Shown: positions 47,495-58,440 of the stretch, piece by piece
How the letters are laid out: every line of letters starts with the position of its first letter
How positions within the stretch are numbered: position 1 is the stretch's first letter
Assembly: GCA_012932295.1 (NCBI GenBank)
Contig: JAAONU010000001.1
Coordinates: 28,248,550-28,312,549, forward strand
Source: Cyclina sinensis
Taxonomy: Eukaryota; Mollusca; Bivalvia; Venerida; Veneridae
Length of the DNA stretch: 64,000 bases
Direction of reading: 5' to 3'
The notes under the pieces: generated by a model
Database searches by the model: none
Told to the model about the DNA's origin: nothing
Seen by the model: only the letters and a program-made list of their open reading frames with translations
Made by a program: the position numbers and the translations under genes

Positions 47495-47932
47495 ATGTTG
47501 CTTTTATTTTGGTACCAACACAGAAAGTTGGTTTCAATAGTTCAAAATAAAAATAAACCAGATACCTGAGCAGCAATGCCAGGCTGTATTTTCATGCCAA
47601 GTTGAGTATCAATAGGTCAAAGTGTGCTGAAGTTATTGAGTAGAAGCTGAAAATTCTATTGTAAGCAAGTGACGTTGACCTTGCTCCCAGATACATGTAT
47701 CTAAGTAGCAATCCCAAGCTGCATCTTAATATAAGCTTCCCACACAGCAAGTTTGGTGTCAATAGGTCAATGCAAACTCAAGTTATTACGTGAAAACTGA
47801 TTTTTTTTTTTAAAGCAACAGTGACCTTGACCTTGTTCAAAGACATCTGGGTAGCAATCCCAAATTGGGTCTTGATATAAGCTACCCACATACTAAATTT
47901 GGTGTCAATAGGTCTAAGCAAACTCAAGTTAT
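47495..47932. repeat. Tandem array, about 145-bp unit (left part)
   Basis: First three units of the array that continues at 49009: ACAGTGACCTTGACCTTG, CTGGGTAGCAATCCCAA, TTGATATAAGCTACCCACA, TTTGGTGTCAATAGGTC, GTGAAAACTGA. Confidence 0.85.
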
Positions 47933-49008
47933 CAGGGCTAGCTCTGGGTCAAAATTTGCTTGAGCCAAATATATTTTCGACCCGGAAAAGGGGGTGGGTG
48001 CGGGTGCAGGAGGGGAAGTACCCCCTTTTGCGTCGAAAATTTTTTGAATTTTCATTTGTAAATGGTGCTCTCTGAGGCACATTGAACCATTATGCTATTT
48101 GATTATCAAACAAGTAAAATGACTAAGTTAAAAATTAAATATATGGTTTTTTATGTAAAATTTGATTTCTAAATATGAACCCTTTTTCATGATTTGGCAC
48201 CCAGATGTAAACGAGTTTGTTTTTTTGTGCTTCATACAAAGATCACAGTACATAGATTTTGTTTGATGATCATAATTATGTTAACCAAGAATTGCCATTT
48301 TCCCAAGTATCTAAAAAATTTCTAGCTGTGTCTGATTTCATTTTTTTAGGAGTTGAAGTTGAACTGTCTAAATCAAGTTTACGTGGTGCCATTTTTTATT
48401 TTTCTTTTTTTGCATAGATCTATTTTTTGCCTATCTGATTAGCCTCCATAAAAATTCAGTATTTTACCTTTGTACATTTACTAAAAAAATACCTTTCATA
48501 ATTACTTTTGCTGACAAAGAAAATTCAAAGAAATGCACCGAAAACGTGTGAAAGAATTTATTCCAGTTTGCTACCAAACATTTCCACCTAATCCCATCAA
48601 CCGCATTATTTATTCTCTAAAAAGTTAAGTGCCGACGATGACCACTTGATTGAGCCGCTGTTTGTAAAACAATCATCCGTGATTATTGACTATGATCGAG
48701 CTAATTGGTTCACGAACAACTTGACACATATTTAATCTGTTAATTGCCACAAACTCGTACATGTATATTACCGGATATTACAACACGCGGACTGCGTCTA
48801 TTGATTTTTTACTAGTTTACCGCTATTGATATCGGAAAACCAGTCAATCGCCTCGATCTGAGCTAAACATTCTATTTTTTGACTCCGGGATTTCCCAGAA
48901 CGTCGGAAGTCATACTTTTTGCGAGTTTTCGCCAGTCTTGATTTTTTTGAGCCAATTTTCGCAATTTAAAGCCATTGGCTCCGTTGGCGAACGCCAGCGC
49001 TAGCCCTG
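47933..49008. mobile_element. Non-autonomous hAT-like TIR element, 1076 bp, inside the array
   Basis: Ends CAGGGCTAGCTCTGG on the left and CCAGCGCTAGCCCTG on the right are inverted. GTTAT is duplicated at 47928-47932 and 49009-49013. Beyond the ends the array unit resumes in register (CAAGTTAT / GATGCGGAGACTG). No transposase ORF. The CAGGG...CCCTG ends resemble hAT, but a 5-bp duplication is shorter than the usual 8. Confidence 0.8.
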
Positions 49009-50545
49009 GTTATGATGCGGAGACTGAATTTCTATTTTTAGCAACAATGACATTTACGCTGATCACAGACATCTGGGTAGCACCTTGATATAAGCTACCC
49101 ACACACCAAATTTGTTGTCAAGAGGTCACAGCTAACTCAAGTTATTATGTGGAAACTGAATTTCTTTTTTTAGCAACAGTGACCTTGACCTTAATCATAG
49201 TCACCTGGGTAGTAATCCCAAGTAGCGTCTTTATGTAAGCTAACCACATACTAAGTTTGGTGTCAATAGATCAAAGCAAACTGAAGTTATTGAGCGGAAA
49301 CTGAATTTCTATTTTTAGCAACAGTGACCTTGACCTTAATCAAAGACATCTGGGTAGCAATCCCAAGCCACCTCTTGATATAAGCCACCAATACACCAAG
49401 TTTAGGGTCAATAGGCCAAAGCAAATTCAAAGCAAAGTTATTGAGCGGAAACAGAATTTTTATTTTTAGCAACAGTGACCTTGACCTTGAACACAGACAC
49501 CTGGGTAGCAATCCCAAGCTGCCTCTTGATATAACCTACCCAATTACCAAGTTTGGCTTCAATAGGTAAAAGCAAACTCAAGTTATTGAGCGGAAACTGA
49601 TTTTCTATTTTTTAGCAACATTGACCTTGACCTTGATCACAGACTCCTTGGTAGCAATCTTGGGAAGCGTCTAGATATAAGCTACCCACACACCAAGTTT
49701 GGTGTCAATAGGTCTCAGCAAACTGAAGTAATTACGTGGAAACTGAATTTCTATCTTTAGCAACATTGACCTTGACCTTGATCACAGACACCTGGGTAGC
49801 AATCTCAAGTACAATGTAGCGTCTTGATATAAGCTACCCACACACAAAGTTTGGTGTCAGTAGGTCAAAGCAAACTCAAGTTATTAAGTGAAAACTGAAT
49901 ATCTTTTTTTAGCAACAGTGACCTTGACCTTGATCACAGACACCTGGGTAGTAATCTAAAGCTGCCTCTTGAAATAAGCTACCTATATACCAAGTTTGGC
50001 GTCAAAAGGCCAAAGCACACTTTAGTAATTGAGCGGAAACTATTTTCTATTTTTTAGCATCAGTGTCCTTGACCTTGATCACAGACACCTAGGTAGCAAT
50101 CCCAAGCTGCCTCTTGATATAAGCTACCCATACACCAAGCTTTGTGTCAATAGGCCAAAGCAAACTCAAGTATTTGAGTGGAAACTAAATTTCTATTTCT
50201 AGCAACAGTGACCTTGACCTTGATCACAGACACCTGGGTAGCAATCCAAAGCTGCCTCTTGATATATGCTACCCATACACCAAGTTTGGCATCAACAGAC
50301 CAAAGCAAACTCAAGTTATTGAGCGGAAACTGAATTTCTATTTTTAGCAACAGTGACCTTGACCACAAACACCTTGGAAGCAATCCCAAGCTGCCACTTG
50401 ATATAAGCTACCCATACTACAAGCTTTGTGTCAATAGGCCAAATTAAACTAAGTTATTGAGCAGAAACTGAATTTCTATTTTTAGCAACAGTGACCTTGA
50501 CCTTGATCACAGACACCTGGGTAGCAATCCCATATGTCATGATAA
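49009..50545. repeat. Tandem array, about 145-bp unit (right part)
   Basis: About ten units, each with AGCAACAGTGACCTTGACCT, GATCACAGACACCTGGGTAG, CAATCCCAAGCTGCCTCTTG and CAAACTCAAGTTATTGAGCG. Predicted minus-strand ORFs here (for example 49287-49517) are repeat by-products. The TGACCTTGACCTTG box is the most constant part. Confidence 0.9.
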
Positions 50546-50919
50546 CTGATGAACAAAACAAACTGCAATATCTTGTAGCCAATCACCCGTGACCTTCACC
50601 TAATTTGTAACCTTCGGGTCACTTACATCAATTACAAATCGATTAAGTTTCTTTTTCCTGATGTGATTTTAGAAATGTTTCTATTAAATTTATCCCCAGT
50701 AACATTTACCAATCAAAGATTTTATGAGCCACATTCAATTTTTTGTCGCAGTTTACACCACTGGCAAGCAACAGTGGGAACCCTGAAATGGTCACTTTAT
50801 AATATGCTATTGAATTCTAGATAGGACTTTGAGAGGTCATTTAGTTTTTGGACAAAATGTTGACTAGCAGCTTGATTAAACAGTGTATTCCTGTGGTATT
50901 TTAGGTCTTTGGTTTACAG
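50546..50919. other. Spacer, nothing recognised
   Basis: Sequence between the array and the next small TIR element; no gene or clear repeat. Confidence 0.4.
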
Positions 50920-51342
50920 GGGTGTTGGTCGTTTCATCAAACTGTCGTTTCGTCAAACTGATTTTTCTGTACAAAACAGGTAGTTTGTTCGTCAACCTTA
51001 ATTTTTAGAGTAGATAATTACCGATTTTACCGAAGTGTCAAACAGATGCAATCACATGCAAGCAGACTATTAATGTTAAAGCTGTTCACATTAAACGTCG
51101 CGCAAAGGTACCGCTGATAAATTGTTTGTCTTAACGGTAATTATACAAATTAGATTATTGTCCAGCTAATTAGGTTGATTGCACATTCATTTTAATGAAT
51201 CACAAACACACTTCAGCAATCAATTATAATTTGATTTCAATAGGTGTGAAATACTATACATATTAATTTGAAGAAACGACTTTTTGCTTCCTATATAAAA
51301 TAAGTTTGACGAAACGACGGTTTGACGAAACGACCATAATTC
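50920..51342. mobile_element. MITE-like element, 423 bp, with GGTCGTTTCRTCAAAC ends
   Basis: Subterminal inverted repeat: GGTCGTTTCATCAAACTGTC then GTTTCGTCAAACT on the left (from 50927), and GTTTGACGAAACGACGG then TTTGACGAAACGACC on the right (to 51335). An 8-bp direct repeat GTTTACAG flanks at 50912-50919 and 51343-51350. No ORF. The motif GTTTCGTCAAAC is doubled in each arm. Confidence 0.8.
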
Positions 51343-51631
51343 GTTTACAGTATGCTGGACTGGGTTTTTCCTAACATAAACTGAGTCAGCAACCTACTTA
51401 CACAGTGAAAAATTACAAGCAATCAGCATTAAAAGAAATTCATCCTTTATTTCTGTCAGTACTAGACAATGTAACTACAAGCCTCTCATAACTTCTTTTT
51501 GTTACCTTTTTTCTCCCTCTTTAAATACTGAAACCCTATTGAAGTTGTCAAAAATGACAGATAATCGTTACAGAACTGCATAACTTCTTAATATAAACAC
51601 ATGACTAGGCTTTCATTCAAACTGGAAAGAA
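51343..51631 (+). repeat. Copy 2 of the dispersed direct duplication
   Basis: Aligns with 44365-44645 in the same orientation (GGACTGGGTTTTTCC, AAACTGAGTCAGCAACC, TACTAGACAATGTAACTA, CTTCTTTTTGTTACC). It is cut by the insertion at 51632 and continues for a few bases (TACCATTTA) at 52762. Confidence 0.85.
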
Positions 51632-52761
51632 CAGTACACGCAGCGCAGACTTTGACGTTGTTAACATTGTCGCGGGGGCCGGTATTGTCTCCAGGTGGCC
51701 AGTTGCGGTTGCCCGAACACCCGAAATTTCGGGTGTCCGCTAAAATGACCACCGCGACAACCGCGTGTCACGGTGACAGAACGCCGCGCGTCCCCGCAAT
51801 GTTCTGACTTGGAGATTACTGCATTTAAACATACCCAGTGTACAGTACATGTACGTGGTTTTCTTTTTACTCATTCTTATTTTACTAACGTGTTTTGTGG
51901 CTAACTTCAGTTGGTCAAATTAAAACCAAATTTCAAGTACATATGCAGTGTAGGTTTATTGTGTACTTTCGTTTTTGGAATTTTTGAAAAACGCTTGTTA
52001 CAATATAGCAAAATCGATCAATAATTTTTGCCAAGTGCCTAGACGATACAGATGTCGAAAGAAGTTAAACATGTGTTGACCTAAAAACAATGTCATTTTC
52101 TGAAAATATGATCAGCTGTTTCCGGAAGCAACTGCTTTGAATGGTCATTCTTTGCGTAAACAAAAAGGAGCGTTCATACATAAATGCATCATAATTAGAG
52201 TGGAATGGTTCGAATTTTGACAGTTTAAATTAGATCTATTAACTTTTCGCAGTTTGATGATCGTTAGTAATTTATTTGCGTGTAATTTATTTGCGAGTGG
52301 ATTAACGCAAGCGCGGCACCGTATGAAGACTTGAAAATATATTAATTGCAGCAATTAAAGTTAACAAGATGGCATGTAGGTGTGTAAATCTATTCATAAT
52401 CGGCTGTGTTACCCTCAATCATACAACCAAACATCGAACGTCAACAAATAAAAGTTTAACCGGATGGGGTATTAAAAAGAAAAAGAAACAACTTCAACTG
52501 GTAATAATTACGTGTTTTTTGTAACTCATCTGAAAAAAAGGGGAAAGTAAAATTGTGTTGCGACTTCGTTTTTTCGGACACCGCAAACCCCTGTGACCCG
52601 ACGCCGCGACATGGCGCGCTACTGATCACCGTGGACAGCCGCGCTGACGACCGCGTTTTATACGAATGAATACTCGACGCGGTGGTCATTTTGGTCTTCA
52701 ACGCGGACAGTAAAATCACACGGACGGGTGTTCGTTGTCAAAGTCCGCGCTGCGTGTACTG
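51632..52761. mobile_element. Non-autonomous CpG-rich TIR element, 1130 bp (CACTA-like candidate)
   Basis: Ends CAGTACACGCAGCGC and GCGCTGCGTGTACTG are inverted and extend into GACTTTGAC / GTCAAAGTC. Both arms also carry AAATGACCACCGCG in opposite orientation. The arms are GC- and CpG-rich, the middle AT-rich. The uninterrupted relative at 44641-44660 confirms the boundaries and allows at most a 2-3-bp duplication, which fits CACTA-type elements. No transposase ORF. Confidence 0.8.
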
Positions 52762-53496
52762 TACCATTTACTGTTCAAGAGGCTTTCAGTGATACTTTGT
52801 TTGGAGAAAAAATTAGTACCGTGATGGTTTATTTACAGTAATATCATATACACAGCACAGTCCTATCAGGTGTCCCCCAAGGCTCTGTCCTTGGGCCTTG
52901 CCTATTCCTCTCATACATTAACGATCTACCTGACAGTGTAAAGGGCAAAGTTAGACTATTCGCAGACGATACAATAGTCTATCTAACCATCAAATCCACC
53001 CGAGATGCCGAAACCCTTCAAAATGACCTTCATAGTCTTGAAAACTGGGAATCTGATTGGTCCATGGAATTCAACCCTGATAAATGTGAAATCCTTAGAA
53101 TCAGCCGAAAAAAACATCCTATCATATTCCCTTACAAACTTCATGGTACTGAACTGAAAACCACAGAGGCAGCTAAATATTTAGGCGTAACAATAAGTAA
53201 AGACCTTTCCTGTACCAATCACATCAACAACATAACATCTAAAGCCAAAAATTCACTCAGGTTCATTAAAAGAAATGTTAAAACTTCAAATAAAAAGGTC
53301 AAAGAAACTGCCTACAATATCTTATGTAAGGCCCCTGTTCGAATTCTGTTCTACGGTTTGGCATCCTTGGCAAAAATATTTAATCTACAAATTAGAACAA
53401 GTTCAAAGATCTGCCGCCAGATATGTAACTAATGATTATAATTACACCAGCAGTGTGACCCAAATGTTGTTGGATCTAAAATGGCAAACCTTAGAA

Positions 53497-55187
53497 CAGG
53501 GCTTTAATTTACAGGGAATGGACACTCCAAAATTGCGATAATATGGTGTCGCGCGCATGCGCGGCCGGATATTAATAAAAACACCTCAATGGCGGATGGT
53601 ACATGTTGCTGCTTTCACGATTATATACTCAAATGTTGAAAAGAACTAACATTAAGAAATTTCAGAACGAATTGTAAATTAAATATTGTGAAGTAAATAT
53701 TTCCACATTGTTTTGACTTTCTTGTTTGTTATTTTTCAAAGCAGCTTTTGCTGGAATAACAATGAAATCAATACTAAAATTTAAGCGTTGTTTTCCAAAA
53801 TGGCAGAAAGTATGTACAAATTAGTGTTTTCTTGTCAACTTTCAGGGGGTATTAGACAAAAATGGAGTTATAAAATGAGTTGACATATGATGGAAGTTAA
53901 TCAGTGGACATAGGATTGAGCATTACTATGCATTTTATCGCTATATCTGGGTTTGTTAATGAAATAAAGCAACGTAAATTATAGCAATTTTGTCGAAAAA
54001 AGTGTTATTCGGTGATCATCACCTTAACGAATTTCGGGTGGTATCAGTGCAAACAGTCTCGATTAAAACAGTTAACATGAATTGCATCGTACTCTACTTG
54101 GATGAAATTGACATTTGAATCTAAGGTTTCCGACCTCCTCTAAATATTAACTTCAAAATGGGCGGTTAAATATTGTGCTATTTTAAACACATGGTTGATC
54201 AGTGTTCTTTAAAATTACTTGCACTGAAATTTGGTGTTGTTTGTTGCATTCCTCAATTTTTTTTTTTTTTTTTTTTAATTAAGTGCTGGTTAATTAAATT
54301 TCTGGACAATGGGTAGCATTGTGATCGTGCTTTTGGCTCAGTGGGCAGAGCTTTTATAAATTAATTTATTAATTAATCGCTTTGTCATAATTTTGGGTGT
54401 CAGGGTGTCTTGACATGACTATCATGCAAAAGTTTACATTTATACCTGTCAAAATTTGTCAATCAAAGTCTCAACCTGTGAAACAAGTAAAGATAATCTG
54501 AATAATTTGAAATAATCTGAGTCTACAATTTCCAGACATATTTTTTTCAGTAAATTATACAATATATTGATGAAGTTATAAACAATTTTCGTAGACACAT
54601 GAACACTTTTTTCATCAAATCGAGGCAAGATTTTTACCAAAAGAAAAAGAAAAACGTATTGAGTTGTCGTCTTTTACTCGTCGGCTTGGAACAAACACTT
54701 CCGTTGTTGGAATAAAAAATAGATGTCATAAAAGATTAATGTTTCTTCTTTCTTACAAATTTTAAATTTTGAAAATCAGCCCATTATTGACAAAAAAAAG
54801 GATGTTTTTGTAAACTAGGTGCAAGTATTGCATGCCAATTTACCACTAACGATAGATAATTACCAAAAAAGACCTAAAAAGTATTGGGTTGTCATCTTTT
54901 ACTCGTCGGCTTGGAACAAACACTTCCATTGTTGGAATAAAAAATAGATGTCATAAAAGATCAATGTTTCTTCTTTCTTACAAATTTTAAATTTTGAAAA
55001 TCAGCCCATTATTGACAAAAATACAGATGTTTTTGTAAACTAGGTGCGAGCATTGCTTACCAATTTACCGCTAACTAACGATCGACCGATTTTCCGTTAT
55101 AGGATATACAGGTGAACTCACGACACCATATTTTGGTTATTCATTCAATAGATAAGGAGTGTCCATTCCCTGTAAATTAAAGCCCTG
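53497..55187 (+). mobile_element. hAT-like non-autonomous element A1 (1691 bp), inserted in the LINE
   Basis: TIRs CAGGGCTTTAATTTACAGG and CCTGTAAATTAAAGCCCTG continue inward (GAATGGACACTCC / GGAGTGTCCATTC). The 8-bp word CTTAGAAC is repeated at 53490-53497 and 55188-55195; its last base overlaps the first base of the left TIR. The LINE frame (WQTLEQ / RRNISSV) is restored when the element and one copy are removed. Holds two copies of an internal unit of about 225 bp near 54661 and 54886. No transposase ORF. Confidence 0.9.
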
Positions 55188-55277
55188 CTTAGAACAAAGA
55201 CGTAACATCAGCTCTGTCACATTTTTGTATAAGATCCAACACAATCTTGTTAGGGTTGACCATCACCACCTGACACC

Positions 55278-58102
55278 CAGGGCTCTCGCGAGGGGGCGAT
55301 TCGGGTGAAGTCGTCGCTTAGCTGTCTCAAATTTCGCCTTACGTGAAGATCAAAGCGAAAATCAAGTCGCCTTATCAAAATTTAGTTGCCCTTGGCAAAC
55401 ATGGATAAGAGTCAATAGTGTCATAAAATGTGGCAGTTTTTTTACGATACACAGTTTTTTTACAATACACATAAACAATCGCTTGCCAGCCACTCATTAG
55501 GGAATCCCCGTGAAACTCCACCTCTCGCTATTTCTTGCCTTATAGCCATGTGTGACGTACAGAGCGAAGACTCCACCCATGTTATTTATATATTTTCAAC
55601 CAGAACATTCGATACCGACACTTAGGCGAAATAAACCAATCAGAATTTAGTTTTTATAAAAGCACTATTGAGTAATGATAATAATGAGTTTCCTGTCGGA
55701 TATTTTTAGCTGATTTCAGTGTTTATAAATTACCACTAATTGATCACTATTTGATTGCGATGTTTCGGCAATTATGGGCTTGATTAAGATCAGGTACCCT
55801 CTGAGCAATGACGGCGATTAAACTGTGTAGGTATGTATATTGTATCACGAGACGAAAAAGGTGCAATCTATCAGGTTTTCTGTGAAAAACAAGTCAGCCA
55901 TGAAAGGTTGATCGTCGGAAGTGTTACAGTACATTCTAATCATCAATCATTGTTTTCCAAAAGGTCTGCGTATCAATAGTTGATATTAGTTTCATTATGT
56001 TTCTGAATACTGGTTGATAAAAGGGATCAATTATTAAAGGGAAATTTATTATTACATAAGCAAACGTTGTCCGAAACAAAGAGTAATGAAACAATATCCA
56101 TTTCGCTCTAAAGTCTGTCCACTTCTCCCTAACCTTCAACCCAGGGCGAAGTGACTTCTCCCAGGGCCTTAATTTACAGGGAATGGACACTCCTTATCTA
56201 TCGATGAAATAACGAAAATATGATGTCGCGCGTTCACCTGTATATGCTGTAACGGAAAATCGATCGATAATTAATTATCTATCGTTAGTTAGCGGTAAAT
56301 TGGTATGCAACGCTCGCACCTAGTTTACAAAAACATCCGTACTTTTGTCAATAATGGACTGATTCTCAAAATTTAAAATTTGTAAGAAAGAAGAAACATT
56401 GATCTTTTATGACATTTATTTTTTATTTCAACAACGGAAGTGTTTGTTCCAAGCCGACGAGTAAAAAACGACAAACCAATACTTTTTACGTCTTTTTTTG
56501 TAATTATCTATCGCTAGTTAGCGGTAAATTGGCATGCAATACATGCACCTAGTTTACAAAAAACATCCGTATTTTTCTCAATAATGGGCTGATTTTCAAA
56601 ATTTAAAATTTGTAAGAAAGAAGAAACATTGATCTTTTATGACATCTATTTTTTATTTCAACAACGGAAGTGTTTGTTCCAAACCGGCGAGTAAAAAACG
56701 ACAACCCAATACTTTTTACGTCTTTTTTTGTAATTATCTATCGTTAGTTAGCGGTAAATTGGCATGCAATACATGCACCTAGTTTACAAAAACATCAGTA
56801 TTTTTGTCAATAATGGGATGATTTTTAAAATTTATAATTTTTAAGAAAGAAGAAACATTTACCTCTTATAATATCTATTTTTTATTTCAACTAAGGAAGT
56901 GGCTGTTCCAAGCCGACGAGTAAAAGACGACAACTCAATACATTTTTCTTTCGGTAAAAATCTTGTCTCGATTTGATGAAAAAAATGTTCACATGTCTAC
57001 AAAAATTGTTTATAACTTTGTCAGTATATGGTATAATTTACTGAAAAAATATGTCTGGAAATTGTAGACTCAGATTATTTCAAATTATTCAGATTATCTT
57101 TACTTGTTTCACAGGTTGAGACTTTGATTGACAAATTGTAACAAGTATAAATGTAAACTTTTGCATGATAGTCATGTCACAACATCCTGACACCCAAAAT
57201 TATGACAAAGCGATTAATTAATAAATTAATTAATAAAAGCTCTGCCCACTGAGCCAAAAGCACGATCACAATGCTAACCATTGTCCACAAATTTAATTAA
57301 CCGGCACTTAATTAAAAAAAATGAAGAATACAACAAACAACATCAAAGTTCAGTGCAAGTTATTTTAAAGAACACTGATCAACCGTGTGTTTAAAATAGC
57401 ACAATATTTAACCGCCCATTTTGAAGTTAATATTCAGAGGAGGTCGGAAACCTTAGATTCAAATGTCAATCTCATCCAAGTAGAGTACGATGCAATTCAT
57501 GTTAGGTGTTTTAATCGAGTCTGTTTGCACTGATACCACCCGAAATTCGTTAAGGTGTTGATCACCGAATAACACTTTTTTCGACAAAATTGCTATAATT
57601 CACGTTGCTTTATTTCATTAACAAACACAGATATAGCAATAAAATGCATAGTAATGCTCAATCCTATGTCCACTGATTAACTTTCATCTTATGTCAACTC
57701 ATTTCATAACTCCATTTTTGTCTAATACCCCCCGAAAGTTGACAAGAAAACACGAATTTGTACATACTTTCCGCCATTTTGGAAAACAACGATTATATTT
57801 TAGTATTGATTTCATTGTTATTCAAGAAAAAGCTGCTTCGAAAAATAACAAACAAGATAGTTAAAATATTTATTTCACAATATTTAATTTACAATTCGTT
57901 CTGAAATTTCTTAATGTAAGTTCTTTTCAACATTTGAGTATATAATCGTGAAAGCAGCAACATGTACCATCCGCCATTGAGGTGTATTTATTGAGATCCG
58001 GCCGCGCATGCGCGACACCATATTATTGCAATTTTGGAGTGTCCATTCCCTGTAAATTAAGGCCCTGCTTCTCCCAAAATTCTGAGTCTAGCGAAAGCCC
58101 TG
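55278..58102. mobile_element. hAT-like non-autonomous element B, inserted in the LINE and itself hosting element A2
   Basis: Ends CAGGGCTCTCGC on the left and GCGAAAGCCCTG on the right; subterminal AAGTC...TTCGC similarity continues inward. GACACCCA is found at 55272-55279 and 58103-58110. The LINE frame HHLTP / TRNLIYL is restored by excision. Own length without the nested insertion is about 0.9 kb. No transposase frame. Confidence 0.82.
56162..58067 (-). mobile_element. hAT-like element A2 (1906 bp), inverted relative of A1, nested in element B
   Basis: TIRs CAGGGCCTTAATTTACAGG and CCTGTAAATTAAGGCCCTG; the 8-bp word CTTCTCCC is repeated at 56155-56162 and 58068-58075. The body is the reverse complement of A1 over its length (for example GGCCGCGCATGCGCG and TTAATCGCTTTGTCATAAT/complement), with three copies of the internal unit of about 229 bp against two in A1. 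No coding capacity. Confidence 0.9.
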
Positions 58103-58274
58103 GACACCCACAAGAAACCTGATCTATCTTATACCACATTCAAGGACACAATATCATTACCACTCATTCTTCCCAAGAAGTATTCATCTGTGGAATGGTC
58201 TACCTGTGTTCTTGCAAGCTAGTCCCAGTATAGACACCTTTACTGGGCAGCTGCATCCTTTCCACCATTTCTAA

Positions 58275-58440
58275 ATCTATACACTGTTTTTACCTTTTTA
58301 ACTTTAGTTTGTAGTTTCTTTTATTTTGAAATTCTAGTAAGTTTGCACTTAACATATCTTAACAGCTATTCCCAGACAACGCGCCTGCTTAGTATAATCA
58401 ATTGTGAAGCAGTACAATGTAGATAGATGTAGAAACCTCT
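58275..58440 (+). other. 3' untranslated tail of the LINE
   Basis: Follows the LINE stop codon. AT-rich, then CTATTCCCAGACAACGCGCC and AGCAGTACAATGTAGATAGA. The exact end is unclear because no clean poly(A) or target duplication is visible. Confidence 0.5.

Larger units (their letters stand above)
52859..58274 (+). pseudogene. Decayed non-LTR retrotransposon (LINE) reverse transcriptase, 5'-truncated, split by two insertions
   Basis: Three pieces read in one order: 52859-53496, 55188-55277, 58103-58274. The first gives the RT core (SGVPQGSVLGPCLF, YINDLP, FADDTIVYL, MEFNPDKCEIL, KYLGVTISKDLS); one frame change near 53330 leads into RPLFEFCSTVWHPWQ. The second gives LEQRRNISSVTFLYKIQHNL and the third the usual C-terminal HSFFPRSIHLWNGLPVF ending at a TAA. 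Established: VPQGSVLGP and (Y/F)ADD are RT motifs 4 and 5 of non-LTR elements of the Jockey/CR1 type. The endonuclease half is missing, as in 5'-truncated insertions. Not active. Confidence 0.92.

Noticed and set aside
49287..50389. Minus-strand ORFs with similar sequences (GLLPRCLCSRSR-like) as a gene family
   Set aside because: They are translations of the 145-bp tandem unit in one frame; similarity reflects the DNA repeat.
51601..51807. Proline/threonine-rich 68-residue protein
   Set aside because: It crosses the left end of the CpG-rich TIR element and is explained by its GC-rich arm.
55428..55625. Small protein in the hAT-like element B
   Set aside because: No transposase motif (no hAT dimerisation or RNase-H-like residues), low complexity; the element is judged non-autonomous.
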